A DNA stretch of 64,000 nucleotides from the NCBI GenBank assembly GCA_013373595.1, contig JABXHO010000040.1, positions 1 through 64,000 on the forward strand, given 5' to 3'. Below, piece after piece: positions 8,378 to 17,081 of this stretch (within the stretch, counting starts at the first letter, position 1; each line of letters opens with the position of its first letter). Origin of the DNA: Flavobacteriales bacterium. GTDB taxonomy: Bacteria; Bacteroidota; Bacteroidia; Flavobacteriales_D; Crocinitomicaceae. The notes beneath the pieces were generated by a model, which made no database searches, had not been told where the DNA came from, and was given only the letters and a program-made list of their open reading frames with translations. Both the position numbers and the translations under genes were made by a program.

Positions 8378-9412
8378 CTAACGCCGCCATTTCCCGAGGT
8401 TTGTCGAGAGTGTTAAAATGTTGTTAAACCCAGCTTGAGAATAAATGAGGAATCCGTAATCCAATCGGAACTTACTGAAATGGAGTCCCAAGCCAAAGGA
8501 TAACCCTGCTGCTCCTGGTCGTTGTTCAAGCCCCAATTGTTTTCTTCGGTGGTAGTCGAAGCCCATTCGCGCATGAATGGTTTTTGATAGGTTGATCTCT
8601 AGTTGGTAGGAGAAATGATTTCCCAGTTTCTCCATAAAACCAGCTCTCGGTACGGGAATGGTATCTCCCGAAAGTGGGTCAATTGTGGGTTGAAGCGTTG
8701 GATCATTATAGGTAATGTCCCATTTGTTTAATTGATGCGCCAAAATCGTAATTCGGAATGGGGCATGTGGCAATTTATACGCCGCCGCCAACTGGAAGTC
8801 CACAGGAAGAGGTTTTCGATTGGAAGGTGTATATGACATGAACTGATATCCGAAGTTCTTTACATGTACGGTAGCCAAAAATCCTTTGTCTTCATTGTGA
8901 TAAGTTCCTGCGAAATCTACGCTTGCTCCAAATGATGTATACGATTCGAGTTGGGAGTAGATAATATTGGCTTTGGCTCCAACGGATAGACGTTCGTTCA
9001 ATTCTCGACCGAAACCAGCTCCCGCGATCATTTCAAATGGACTAAACGTTCCTTCACTTACACCATTTACGGCCGTTCGGTCAAATTTCCCGTAGTTGAC
9101 ATATTTAATGTATCCAACCATGGTTCCATAATCTTTCAATCCGAAACCATAATTCACCATTCCATGATTAATTCCACCCGCATGCAAAGCTTGACTAATA
9201 CTCGCTCCTTTCTCCATTTCATCGTTAAGAAGCGAAGGGTTGTTTACCCCCATGCTAATATCGTCACCCGCTCCGGTAATGAAATTGCCACCAAGCCCCG
9301 CATCTTGCGCGCTATAATACAAATCAAGAAAAGGAAATGCATTCTCTCCACCTGTTTGTGCAGAAACAGCCGATGTAGCCAGTAGCAAAAGTGCTAGAAG
9401 TTGAATTTTCAT
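8378..9412 (-). CDS. porQ: Type IX secretion system protein PorQ
   Basis: PorQ is an outer-membrane protein of the type IX secretion system attachment complex, which works with the sortase PorU to anchor cargo. The mature N-terminus shows the family pattern: GGENAFPFLDLYYSAQDAGL followed by GGNFITGAGDDISMGVNNPS. The rest is a FadL-like barrel. From the ATG at 9412 (MKIQLLALLLLATSAVSAQ) the protein is 344 residues with a proper signal peptide; an ATG two codons upstream (9418) is equally possible, but the longer frame to 9556 adds an implausible 46-residue leader. The window also encodes two sorting-domain cargo proteins and a PorE-like protein, so the system is likely functional in this organism. 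Confidence 0.85.
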   Translation of the reverse strand: MKIQLLALLLLATSAVSAQTGGENAFPFLDLYYSAQDAGLGGNFITGAGDDISMGVNNPSLLNDEMEKGASISQALHAGGINHGMVNYGFGLKDYGTMVGYIKYVNYGKFDRTAVNGVSEGTFSPFEMIAGAGFGRELNERLSVGAKANIIYSQLESYTSFGASVDFAGTYHNEDKGFLATVHVKNFGYQFMSYTPSNRKPLPVDFQLAAAYKLPHAPFRITILAHQLNKWDITYNDPTLQPTIDPLSGDTIPVPRAGFMEKLGNHFSYQLEINLSKTIHARMGFDYHRRKQLGLEQRPGAAGLSFGLGLHFSKFRLDYGFLIYSQAGFNNILTLSTNLGKWRR

Positions 9413-9582
9413 ACGCATGTAACGCAAAGAAAAAGCAAAAATTTTAATCGACTTCAACTTTTTGAGAACAAAGTTCATTTCTTTCGAGAAAATGATATTT
9501 GGAAGAATAGCGCGGATATTCGTACCTTCATCCCGATCGAGTTGTTGCGAGCGCACTACACCGTAATACTGATAGACTAACT

Positions 9583-11067
9583 ATGAGCCATCTTCTTATT
9601 CGGATTTTCAGGAATTCTACCACACGAATAATGTTCGTTATTTATTTGTTGATCATTGGTTTATCAACGTTTTTTCTTGTCTTCGGATATTACGACCAAT
9701 TGGCTCTCCAGGAGGAAGGGCAATATCGAAAGCTTCAAGCGGTGGTGAGTTCTGTTGCCATGGAAATGGACGGTGATGAAATTGAAGCGATGATGAAATC
9801 GTATCCTGAAAAAGATGGAATCACCAGTAAAAATGGAAATGGAATTTATCGGAAGTACAGTGAAATCATGAATGGCGTTGTCAAGTACAATAACATGAAC
9901 TCTCCGATGTATACCTTGGTTTACAATCCCGATAAGAACATTTTTGAGTACGGTATTCGTTCTGATGATCAAGTTTATTTCCGACACGAATACGTGAATT
10001 TCCCGGATGTGTTGATCGAAAAAATGAATGAAGGAGGTACAATTCCGCGGTACGATTCGGAAAATGGAACCTGGATTTCGGCTTTCTATCCCATTCGAAA
10101 CAGTGAGGGGGAAGTAGTAGGACTTTTAGAGGCGGATCAAGAATTCACTGCGTTTATCATGGAGGTGCGCGATCGCTTTTTGAAAGGCGCTTTGGTGATG
10201 GCGGTGATTGTTGTGGTGATTGCTTTGGCTGTTCTGTTCTATGCACGACGCATATTGAAAGAGGAGGAGCGACAAAAAGAAACACTTCGTGATCAAAAGC
10301 GAACGATTGAACTGAAAAACTTGAATATCAAAGCATCCATTAATTATGCACTGAAAATTCAATCGTCATTATTGCCTTCTGAGGGACATTTCTCTTCTCT
10401 TTTCGATGATTATTTCATCTTTTATCAGCCCAAAGACATTGTTTCAGGGGATTTCTATTGGATGGAACAAATTGGTGATGAAGTGTATGTGGCTGTTGCT
10501 GATTGTACAGGTCATGGCGTTCCTGGTGCGATGGTAAGCGTAATTTGCTCAAATGCCCTAAATCGTGTGGTGAAGGAGATGGATAAGCGTAACACGGGCG
10601 AAATTTTGGATCATGCAGCCGATGTCGTGACGGATTATTTCTCCAAAGGAGATACACAAATGCGGGACGGAATGGACATCGCGTTTTGTAGAATCAACTT
10701 AAAGACCTTGAAGCTTGAATATTCGGGAGCGAACAATCCGGTTTACATTGTTTCGAAAGATGATTTCCAAACGTTACCAAGCTCGCGCCAGCCAGTTGGT
10801 GAGTTTCCTGATAGAAAAGATTTTGAATCTACTTCCTTGCAGTTGAAAAAAGGCGATCAAGTATACCTGTTCTCAGATGGCTACGCGGATCAGTTTGGAG
10901 GTCCTGCAGGAAAGAAATTCCGAAGTCAAAAGTTTAGAGAGTTAATTCGAACGGTTTCGAACTTACCGATGAAAGAGCAAGGATCTGTTTTGGAGAGACG
11001 CTTCAATGAATGGCGAAACGATCTGGAACAAGTCGATGATGTGTGTGTGCTCGGTATTCGCGTTTAA
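9583..11067 (+). CDS. Membrane-bound SpoIIE-type PP2C serine phosphatase with extracytoplasmic sensor
   Basis: Probable signalling phosphatase. A membrane helix at residues 16-34 and a second at about 203-221 flank an extracytoplasmic sensor region. A coiled segment (about 225-260) leads into a PP2C/SpoIIE domain (about 280-494) with the metal-binding motifs GDFYW, VADCTGHGVPGAMVS, MRDGMDIAFC, LFSDGYADQFGG and QVDDVCVLGI. Proteins of this form control partner-switching through anti-anti-sigma factors, but none is seen nearby. The stop overlaps the convergent phosphoesterase gene by 4 bp (TTTAAA shared), so read-through between the two is not buffered by any spacer. Confidence 0.9.
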   Translation: MSHLLIRIFRNSTTRIMFVIYLLIIGLSTFFLVFGYYDQLALQEEGQYRKLQAVVSSVAMEMDGDEIEAMMKSYPEKDGITSKNGNGIYRKYSEIMNGVVKYNNMNSPMYTLVYNPDKNIFEYGIRSDDQVYFRHEYVNFPDVLIEKMNEGGTIPRYDSENGTWISAFYPIRNSEGEVVGLLEADQEFTAFIMEVRDRFLKGALVMAVIVVVIALAVLFYARRILKEEERQKETLRDQKRTIELKNLNIKASINYALKIQSSLLPSEGHFSSLFDDYFIFYQPKDIVSGDFYWMEQIGDEVYVAVADCTGHGVPGAMVSVICSNALNRVVKEMDKRNTGEILDHAADVVTDYFSKGDTQMRDGMDIAFCRINLKTLKLEYSGANNPVYIVSKDDFQTLPSSRQPVGEFPDRKDFESTSLQLKKGDQVYLFSDGYADQFGGPAGKKFRSQKFRELIRTVSNLPMKEQGSVLERRFNEWRNDLEQVDDVCVLGIRV

Positions 11068-11564
11068 ACACGTTTTCCCAATTCGATTACTTCTAAATCA
11101 TGGATTCTGTCTCCCGTTATGGAAAAACGCATGATGGTTTTTACTTGATGGAATCCTTTGAAGCCGCAAGCGCCAGGATTCATCCACAGCATATTGAATC
11201 GGGGATCATTTTTTACCAAAAGAATATGCGAATGTCCACAAATGAACAACTTCGGTGCGCCATTAGTTTGTAGTTCCTCGAACGCAGGCTTGCTATATTT
11301 CCCAGGTTTTCCAGCGATATGCGTCATCAAAACTTCGACGTCTTCGCACATGAAGCGATTAAATTCGGGGAACTCCATGCGAACATCTGCCGCGTCAATA
11401 TTTCCATACACGCCGCGCACAGGTTTGAAATCACGCAATTGATCAATAACGGAAACATCTCCAACATCTCCAGCATGCCAAATTTCATCGACACCTTTAA
11501 AATGTTCATAGATTTTTGGGTCGATAAACCCGTGAGTATCCGACATCAGTCCAATCCGTTTCAT
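11064..11564 (-). CDS. YfcE/MJ0936-type metallophosphoesterase
   Basis: A 166-residue single-domain phosphodiesterase of the YfcE family. The metal ligands are visible in order: LMSDTHG (D-x-H), WHAGDVGD (GD), YGNIDA (GN-D), MTHIAG (H) and CGHSHI (GH-x-H). Its ATG overlaps the stop of the lycopene cyclase gene (ATGA at 11561-11564), so it is translationally coupled to the carotenoid operon. The physiological substrate in this family is generally unknown; a role in isoprenoid or pigment metabolism is suggested only by position. Confidence 0.88.
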   Translation of the reverse strand: MKRIGLMSDTHGFIDPKIYEHFKGVDEIWHAGDVGDVSVIDQLRDFKPVRGVYGNIDAADVRMEFPEFNRFMCEDVEVLMTHIAGKPGKYSKPAFEELQTNGAPKLFICGHSHILLVKNDPRFNMLWMNPGACGFKGFHQVKTIMRFSITGDRIHDLEVIELGKRV

Positions 11565-12241
11565 GAGGCACGTTTTTCTTCGAAAAATTCACTCAACATA
11601 AACACAGAGGCGACCAATGTGAAGCAATAGAGGATGTCCTCAAGTGGAATGGTCCAAATGCGTGGCGTTACTTTTTGTAATTCGCTGTACCAAACGATTG
11701 GTGTGTCTGTCATTCCTCCTGTAAGAATTCCATTCATCAAAATAAAAGGAATCAAACTAATCAGAAAAGAAATACCGACAAATGAATACCGAGGAACGCG
11801 CAGCCACCAAAACAAAACAATTCCAGAGGACACAACAATGCTGAAGGTATACCAACCTGTAGGTTCGAGTAAGGTGAGAATCATCGCGAAAATAGGAATC
11901 GCAAACTGTAAGATTCGATTGAACGACTTAAAATTGATTTTGCGGAAATAGTACTTACAGCACTCGTAGATAAAGGTACACGCAAATGGAACCACGATGA
12001 AAAACAGTACTTCTTCCAAAGGAAGATTACCAATATACCATCCAATGAGGTAATCGGGATTAAATCCCCAAAAACCATTTTCGGTGAAAATAAAGTCCCA
12101 AATCAAAAAGGGAACGGCAATTATCAATGTAGATAAAAACACGGATCGCCATTTTTGAACATAGCGAACACGACGATCGAAACTCAGAAGAATTGGAAAT
12201 ATAGGAGTTAACAGATCTAAAAGCAAGTAAAGTCCTTTCAT
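11561..12241 (-). CDS. Lycopene beta-cyclase, CrtYc-CrtYd fusion type
   Basis: Integral membrane cyclase that forms beta-ionone rings on lycopene. Two repeats of the lycopene-cyclase domain are visible: the first with LGWYIGN-type loop and NLPLEEVLFFIVVPFACTF (about residues 70-90), the second with IPLEDILYCF near the C-terminus (about 206-215). The PLEE/PLED acidic motifs match the heterodimeric CrtYc/CrtYd family fused in one chain, as in other Bacteroidota. About six membrane helices; 226 residues from the ATG at 12241. That ATG overlaps the crtZ stop (ATGA), and the longer frame to 12283 would intrude into crtZ. The fused-domain form is established for bacterial and archaeal relatives. 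Confidence 0.85.
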   Translation of the reverse strand: MKGLYLLLDLLTPIFPILLSFDRRVRYVQKWRSVFLSTLIIAVPFLIWDFIFTENGFWGFNPDYLIGWYIGNLPLEEVLFFIVVPFACTFIYECCKYYFRKINFKSFNRILQFAIPIFAMILTLLEPTGWYTFSIVVSSGIVLFWWLRVPRYSFVGISFLISLIPFILMNGILTGGMTDTPIVWYSELQKVTPRIWTIPLEDILYCFTLVASVFMLSEFFEEKRAS

Positions 12242-12675
12242 GATTGAAAGTATTTCCTTGGAACAATGAGCATTCCGAAACACTCACCGTCTTCCTTCTC
12301 TTGATTTTTGTGGTGAATCTTATGGGCCTTTCGAATGGCTCTGAAATAGGCATTGTTGGTTTTGTCGAACCATTTAAATCGTCGGTGAATCAGTACGTCG
12401 TGCACTAGGAAATAAACAATTCCATAGAGCGCAATTCCGAATCCAAATCCAATTGAAAAGTTGACTTCATAGATAAAACCAAGCATGATGCACAGCCAAG
12501 ATGGAATGGCGAAAATCAGGAAGAATAGATCATTCTTTTCGAAGAAACGCGGTGTTACTTTGTGATGATCTTCGTGAATTTTCCATAAAAATCCATGCAT
12601 GAGGTATTTGTGAGCCGACCAGGCGGCGAATTCCATCAATCCAAAAGCCAAAATAAGCGCAACAACAAACATCAT
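12238..12675 (-). CDS. crtZ: Beta-carotene hydroxylase CrtZ
   Basis: Diiron membrane hydroxylase that adds 3-OH groups to beta-ionone rings, giving zeaxanthin or hydroxylated monocyclic carotenoids. All four histidine clusters are present: HKYLMHG, HEDHHK, HDVLIHRR and HKIHHK. Length of 145 residues is typical. It overlaps both neighbours by 4 bp (cruF-like upstream, cyclase downstream), so it is an internal gene of the operon. Confidence 0.93.
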   Translation of the reverse strand: MMFVVALILAFGLMEFAAWSAHKYLMHGFLWKIHEDHHKVTPRFFEKNDLFFLIFAIPSWLCIMLGFIYEVNFSIGFGFGIALYGIVYFLVHDVLIHRRFKWFDKTNNAYFRAIRKAHKIHHKNQEKEDGECFGMLIVPRKYFQS

Positions 12676-13307
12676 AATGCTAAGTTAAGAATACCAAAGA
12701 AAATAATCCAGATAAAATAAAGCGATTGAGCCGGTTTGTTTTTCGATTTCCCCAAGGAGAAGTAGACAAATGAAAATAATGAAGAGAAACCGAACCAGCA
12801 AACGTAGTTCCAAATCGGGATGACGCCATTTTCCCAATCCCAAAAGTCGAGCTTCATCGCAACAGGTTCAATGAGCATATCCATGGCTGTACACAGCACA
12901 CCTGCGAGAATCGATTTCACAACAATATTGATTCGAAGGGAGTAGAGGAGAGAGCTACTCGCCAAAACGACACAAAACCAGTTCACGCCAATTACGAGCG
13001 GGATATCACCGAATTTCGGGCCGAGTGCTGCACCGTATCCATAATTTCCGAAGAGCAAACCTGTGTGAACACCGATGTACTCAACAGCGAATCCTCCGAG
13101 AAGAATCAAAATTAATGTTCCTAAAGTTCGAATGTAATGCGTTTCACTGATGAATAGAAGGAATCCAGCAAGCAAGAGATTGAGGTACGAAAGCTTAGCG
13201 CCTTCAGGGTATAGTAACATTATTCCAATCCCAATTACATGGAATAGAAGCAAGATTGCAATAATGATTCTAATACTTTTTGGGCTATGAATCAAAGAGA
13301 CGCGCAT
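12672..13307 (-). CDS. CruF-like carotenoid biosynthesis protein (DUF422)
   Basis: A 211-residue, seven-helix membrane protein with the DUF422/CruF signature: FAVEYIGVHTGLLFGNYGYG, then GDIPLVIGVNWF, DMLIEPVAMKLDFWDW and IPIWNYVCWFG. Characterised members (cyanobacterial CruF, haloarchaeal bisanhydrobacterioruberin hydratase) hydrate the psi-end C1,2 double bond, making 1'-hydroxy carotenoids. With one cyclase and CrtZ, this suggests a monocyclic 1'-hydroxylated product of the saproxanthin/myxol kind in addition to or instead of zeaxanthin; that is inference. It follows idi by 2 bp and overlaps crtZ by 4 bp. Confidence 0.8.
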   Translation of the reverse strand: MRVSLIHSPKSIRIIIAILLLFHVIGIGIMLLYPEGAKLSYLNLLLAGFLLFISETHYIRTLGTLILILLGGFAVEYIGVHTGLLFGNYGYGAALGPKFGDIPLVIGVNWFCVVLASSSLLYSLRINIVVKSILAGVLCTAMDMLIEPVAMKLDFWDWENGVIPIWNYVCWFGFSSLFSFVYFSLGKSKNKPAQSLYFIWIIFFGILNLAL

Positions 13308-13309
13308 AG

Positions 13310-13831
13310 TTATGAAATAGCTTGATGTAAGGTTTCCCGAACGCGGTCAAAGATGATTTTGAACCATTCTGTGTAGACTTCGGGCTGTTCTTTCATGTGG
13401 TCAGACAATTCGTCTAAATTCACATATTTCCAGTCTTCCACTTCATCTGGATTTAGGTTGGGCGCGTCATTGTAACGTCCGATAAGTACATGATCCAACT
13501 CGTGTTCGGTTAAACCTTGATCCAATTCTGCTTTGTAGATGAATGAGAAAACGGGCTCCACGGGAACGGTAAATCCCATTTCTTCCATTAGCCGTCGCTC
13601 TCCAGCTTCAGCAATCGATTCGTTTTTTCTTGGATGACTGCAACAGCTATTCGTCCACAAACCACCTGAATGATACTTCGAGGAGGCACGCTTTTGCAGC
13701 AGCAATTCGTTTTGATCATTGAAAATGAAAACAGAAAAGGCACGATGGAGCAGCCCTTTTTCATGCGCTTTCATTTTTTCCATTTCCCCAATAGGTTCGT
13801 CTTGTTCGTTGACAAGAATAACGTATTCCAT
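13310..13831 (-). CDS. idi: Isopentenyl-diphosphate delta-isomerase, type I
   Basis: Nudix-fold enzyme converting IPP to DMAPP, feeding prenyl chain synthesis. Landmarks: the active-site Cys region TNSCCSHPRKNES, the Nudix-like block EAGERRLMEEMGF, and the C-terminal ELDHVLIGRY with EVEDWKYV. The length of 173 residues is normal for the bacterial enzyme. It starts 1 bp after the crtB stop and is followed 2 bp later by the cruF-like gene, so isomerase supply is built into the carotenoid operon. No GGPP synthase gene is in the window. Confidence 0.95.
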   Translation of the reverse strand: MEYVILVNEQDEPIGEMEKMKAHEKGLLHRAFSVFIFNDQNELLLQKRASSKYHSGGLWTNSCCSHPRKNESIAEAGERRLMEEMGFTVPVEPVFSFIYKAELDQGLTEHELDHVLIGRYNDAPNLNPDEVEDWKYVNLDELSDHMKEQPEVYTEWFKIIFDRVRETLHQAIS

Positions 13832-13832
13832 A

Positions 13833-14669
13833 TTAAAGTAAATTCATGGTGTTTCGAACGTACGATTTAGCAAACAAAAGGACTTTTGTGTTGTTCGGAA
13901 CACGGATTCTGTTTTCGAGCAAGTCTTTGGCTGTTTTCCGCTTGATTTTACGGAGAAGCTTAGTGTAGTACACATAGCTCACGTAAACACCAAATCTCGA
14001 TGACTTCGGAAGTTGTTTGATCCCGATGTATGCGTCGTCGAATTCGATTTGTATTTCTTCTTCAATTCGCTTTTTATCTTCAAGAGAAAGGCCTTCCATG
14101 TCCACACCAGGGAAATACACTCTTCCCAATCCTTGAAAATCATCTTTCATGTCGCGCAAGAAGTTGATTTTTTGGAAAGCCGAGCCTAATTTCATTGCGT
14201 AAGGCTTAAGACGTTGGTATTCTTCCTCATTGCCGTAAACGAAAACCTTCAAGCACATCAATCCTACTACTTCTGCAGACCCGAGAATGTATTCCTCATA
14301 TGTTTCTTGCGTGTACTCAACGGGATTTAAATCCATGTGCATACTGTGCAAGAACTGATCAATCAATGCATGATCGATGTTGTATTTATTGACAACAATT
14401 TGAAATGAATTCAAAATGGGGTTCAGCGAAATTTTACGCTCAATTGCAGTGTACGTAGCGTCGATGAATTCGTTCAATAATTGTTCCTTATCCTGTTCAT
14501 GAAAGGTATCAACGATTTCGTCGGCGAAGCGTACGAACCCGTAGATTCCATGAATGTCGTTTCGGATTTTTTTGTCCAAAAATCGAACTCCAGCGTAAAA
14601 AGAAGTACTGTACGACTTTGTTACGTGCTTGGAAGCTTTAAATGAATAGGTATCGAAGAGTTCTCTCAT
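13833..14669 (-). CDS. crtB: Phytoene synthase
   Basis: Condenses two GGPP to phytoene. Both aspartate-rich motifs of squalene/phytoene synthases are present: RFADEIVDTF (about residue 47) and NFLRDMKDDFQGLGRVYFP (about residues 168-186). The N-terminal SYSTSFYAG is also typical. Length is 278 residues. The start overlaps the crtI stop by 4 bp (ATGA), the usual crtI-crtB coupling. Confidence 0.95.
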   Translation of the reverse strand: MRELFDTYSFKASKHVTKSYSTSFYAGVRFLDKKIRNDIHGIYGFVRFADEIVDTFHEQDKEQLLNEFIDATYTAIERKISLNPILNSFQIVVNKYNIDHALIDQFLHSMHMDLNPVEYTQETYEEYILGSAEVVGLMCLKVFVYGNEEEYQRLKPYAMKLGSAFQKINFLRDMKDDFQGLGRVYFPGVDMEGLSLEDKKRIEEEIQIEFDDAYIGIKQLPKSSRFGVYVSYVYYTKLLRKIKRKTAKDLLENRIRVPNNTKVLLFAKSYVRNTMNLL

Positions 14670-16129
14670 GTGGTTTGTATTAGTCGTTTAGCTGCAATCT
14701 TTCCGGAGATCAAAGCAGGCGGAATTCCTGGACCAGGAACTGTTAGTTGCCCACAGTAAAATACGTTTTTTAATTTAGATTGCATTTTTGGTTTAAGATT
14801 AGCTGTTTGGGCTAGCGTATTTGCTAATCCATAGGCATTTCCTTTAAATGAGTTGTATTCCGATTTGAAGTCTGAAATACAGAAAGACCGTTTGTAGGTA
14901 ATGTGATCGCGGATAGAAGTTCCCGATCTTGCTTCCATTCGATCCATGATCATGTTGAAGTAAATTTCTCGTGTTTCTTCTGAATCCTCTAAATCCGTAG
15001 CGAGTGGCATTAGGATAAATATATTTTCGTGCCCTTCTGGAGCTACGTCTTTATCTGTTTTCGATGGAACACAGGCATAAAAAAGAGGTTTCGATGGCCA
15101 CTTTGGATTGTTATAGATTTCTTTTCCATGATTGTTCAAATCTTCATCAAAGAACAAGTTGTGATGTTCCATATTGGGAACTTCTTCACCCACTCCTAAA
15201 TAGTATATCAATGAACTAGGAGCGAGCTTGCGTTTGTCCCAATACGATTCAGAGTAACGACGGTATTCCTTCGGAATAAGCGTTTGCTCAACATGGTGAT
15301 AATCTGCTCCGCCTACTACCGCATCAAACTCGTGAATATTGTCTCCCACGCGGATTCCATGAGCTAAGCCATCTTTCACTACGATTTCGTCTACGTTTGC
15401 ATTATAGTGGAAAGTAACTCCTTCTTTCACTGCTATTTTCTCAAGAGCAGCGGCTAAAGCATTCATTCCACCTTCTGGATACCACGTTCCCAGTTCGAGA
15501 TCGGCGTAGTTCATCAATGTATACAAGGAGGGGATGCTTCCCGGCATATCTCCAAGAAATAAGACAGGAAAGTTCAAAATGCTTCGTGCTTTCTCCGAAG
15601 TGAAGCGTTTCGCAACATCTTTTTCTACCGACTTAAACACATCCAGTTTGAGTGCGTTTTTGAGTACACTAAATTTTAGGATTTCACCGATTTTCAATCC
15701 AGGGTTCTCGAGAAAAGACTCGGTTGCGATGTCGTATTTTGTCTTCGCATCAGCAAGAAACCTTTCTAGTTTTTGACCGCCATTCGACTCAAATGAATCA
15801 AACATGGAGAACAATGCTTCCTTGTTGGCTGGAATTTTTGTGGTAGTCTGGTCCTTCCACAGGACTTGATAAGAGGGATCTAAGCGTTGAAGCTGGAAGT
15901 AATCACTTCTTTTTTCTCCGAGATCCTCAAACAAGCTGTCAACCAGTTCAGGCATCCAATACCAAGATGGCCCCATATCAAAGACATAGCCATCGACTTC
16001 AAAGTATTGAGAGCGCCCACCCGCCATTTCGTTCTTTTCGAATACATCAACAGTGTATCCATGTTTTGCTAAGAAACATGCGGAGTATAGACTCGAGAGT
16101 CCGGCACCAATTATTCCAACTTTCTTCAT
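14666..16129 (-). CDS. crtI: Phytoene desaturase CrtI
   Basis: FAD-dependent desaturase taking phytoene to lycopene. N-terminal Rossmann motif VGIIGAGLSSLYSACFLA with the acidic end VDVFEKNEMAGGRS, and the C-terminal CrtI signature GNAYGLANTLAQTANLKPK followed by VFYCGQLTVPGPGIPPALIS. Length of 487 residues is normal. It is the first gene of the operon; the 79-bp upstream region holds a -7 element and two inverted repeats also found before the regulator gene. Confidence 0.96.
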   Translation of the reverse strand: MKKVGIIGAGLSSLYSACFLAKHGYTVDVFEKNEMAGGRSQYFEVDGYVFDMGPSWYWMPELVDSLFEDLGEKRSDYFQLQRLDPSYQVLWKDQTTTKIPANKEALFSMFDSFESNGGQKLERFLADAKTKYDIATESFLENPGLKIGEILKFSVLKNALKLDVFKSVEKDVAKRFTSEKARSILNFPVLFLGDMPGSIPSLYTLMNYADLELGTWYPEGGMNALAAALEKIAVKEGVTFHYNANVDEIVVKDGLAHGIRVGDNIHEFDAVVGGADYHHVEQTLIPKEYRRYSESYWDKRKLAPSSLIYYLGVGEEVPNMEHHNLFFDEDLNNHGKEIYNNPKWPSKPLFYACVPSKTDKDVAPEGHENIFILMPLATDLEDSEETREIYFNMIMDRMEARSGTSIRDHITYKRSFCISDFKSEYNSFKGNAYGLANTLAQTANLKPKMQSKLKNVFYCGQLTVPGPGIPPALISGKIAAKRLIQTT

Positions 16130-16149
16130 TGTTTAAATCTGTGTAAACA
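16130..16149. promoter_or_regulatory. Proximal operator-like inverted repeat at the crtI promoter
   Basis: TGTTTA (16130-16135) and TAAACA (16144-16149) form a perfect 6-bp inverted repeat with an 8-bp spacer. On the minus strand the -7 element TATATTTG (16148-16155) runs straight into it, and it ends at the base before the crtI ATG, so a bound protein would block initiation. The same half-sites occur upstream of the MerR gene. Confidence 0.6.
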
Positions 16150-16155
16150 AATATA
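16148..16155 (-). promoter_or_regulatory. -7 element TATATTTG of the crt operon promoter
   Basis: Minus-strand TATATTTG matches TAnnTTTG exactly and lies 19 bp upstream of the crtI ATG. No TTG is seen at the expected -33 distance. Confidence 0.55.
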
Positions 16156-16168
16156 GGATAAAAATCTA

Positions 16169-16205
16169 TTTTGTTTAATTAAAGTTAAAAAAAACTAAAC
16201 AAAAA
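16169..16205. promoter_or_regulatory. Distal operator-like inverted repeat upstream of crtI
   Basis: TTTTGTTTA (16169-16177) and TAAACAAAA (16196-16204) are 9-bp inverted arms; the TGTTTA/TAAACA cores are 18 bp apart, the same core spacing as in the repeat upstream of the regulator gene. It lies directly behind the regulator's stop codon and upstream of the crtI -7 element. Confidence 0.5.
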
Positions 16206-16208
16206 TAA

Positions 16209-17078
16209 TTAAGCTTGGATCAATTCCTTTTCAGAAGAGATGATTTTGATGGCAGAAGGGATGCGATCGGCCACTTCTTGTACAAATGATCCTGAAAGAC
16301 GAATTTCAGAGTCACGGGAGCTTTTCACGAATCGCTTAAAGAACTCATCCACATCTTTTTCGTTGATTTTGCTGATTAAGTTCGTAACAACAATATCTGG
16401 CTTCGTTTGCGCTACTGATTTCTCTAAATCATCCAACGGTACATTTTTACCAAGGTAAATGCATTTGTAGCCCGCATCTTTTAACAGGTATTGGTAATAG
16501 AGAAGACTCAATTCATGATCTTCGTGTTGAGGAAGAAAAAGTAAGGCAGAGCGATCCAATTTCTTTTCAGGTTTGAGATCATTTGTTTTTAGAATGAAGA
16601 AATCACGTAAAATATTCGAGAAGTGATGCTCATGTGCTACAGAAATGGAGTTTGTCATCCATAATTCTCCCATTTTTTGTAATAATGGAACAATCACAGT
16701 ACTATACATTTCACGCAGACCGTATTTCTTATCATTACTCCAAAGCTGTTTTCGGATTTCATCCGCATCCATTGACGTAATCGAGATCAATAAAGCATCA
16801 ATGTCTTCATTTCCTGAAACCGATTTGTCCACGATGATTTCTTTGGCCTTCTCCGTAATTTCCTCCTCCGTTAATTTGGCAATTTTGGAAATTTTCAATC
16901 CATTAAGGTAAAGAAGATTGATATTCAGAATCTTCTTTAAATCTTTGTGGGAGTAATATCGGATATTACTTTCTGTTCGTTTGGGAGATAACAAATTGTA
17001 ACGTTGTTCCCAGATACGAATAGTATGAGCCTTAATCTCAGTGTAATTTTCTAAATCTTTTATTGAGTAACGAACCAT
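16209..17078 (-). CDS. CarH/LitR-like MerR regulator with cobalamin-binding light-sensor domain
   Basis: Probable light-responsive repressor of the carotenoid operon. An N-terminal MerR winged helix (residues 1-70; KAHTIRIWEQRYNLLSPKRT) is followed by a helical cap (about 90-165) and a B12-binding Rossmann domain (about 175-285). The cap has W140 and E150-H151, the Wx9EH signature of the adenosylcobalamin photoreceptor CarH. The lower-ligand histidine is probably H188 in HEDHELS; the usual following Gly is Ser here. In CarH, the dark AdoCbl-bound tetramer represses carotenoid genes and light releases it (established for Thermus and Myxococcus). The gene ends 79 bp before crtI on the same strand and has a matching inverted repeat at its own promoter, suggesting autoregulation. 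Confidence 0.88.
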   Translation of the reverse strand: MVRYSIKDLENYTEIKAHTIRIWEQRYNLLSPKRTESNIRYYSHKDLKKILNINLLYLNGLKISKIAKLTEEEITEKAKEIIVDKSVSGNEDIDALLISITSMDADEIRKQLWSNDKKYGLREMYSTVIVPLLQKMGELWMTNSISVAHEHHFSNILRDFFILKTNDLKPEKKLDRSALLFLPQHEDHELSLLYYQYLLKDAGYKCIYLGKNVPLDDLEKSVAQTKPDIVVTNLISKINEKDVDEFFKRFVKSSRDSEIRLSGSFVQEVADRIPSAIKIISSEKELIQA

Positions 17079-17081
17079 CTG

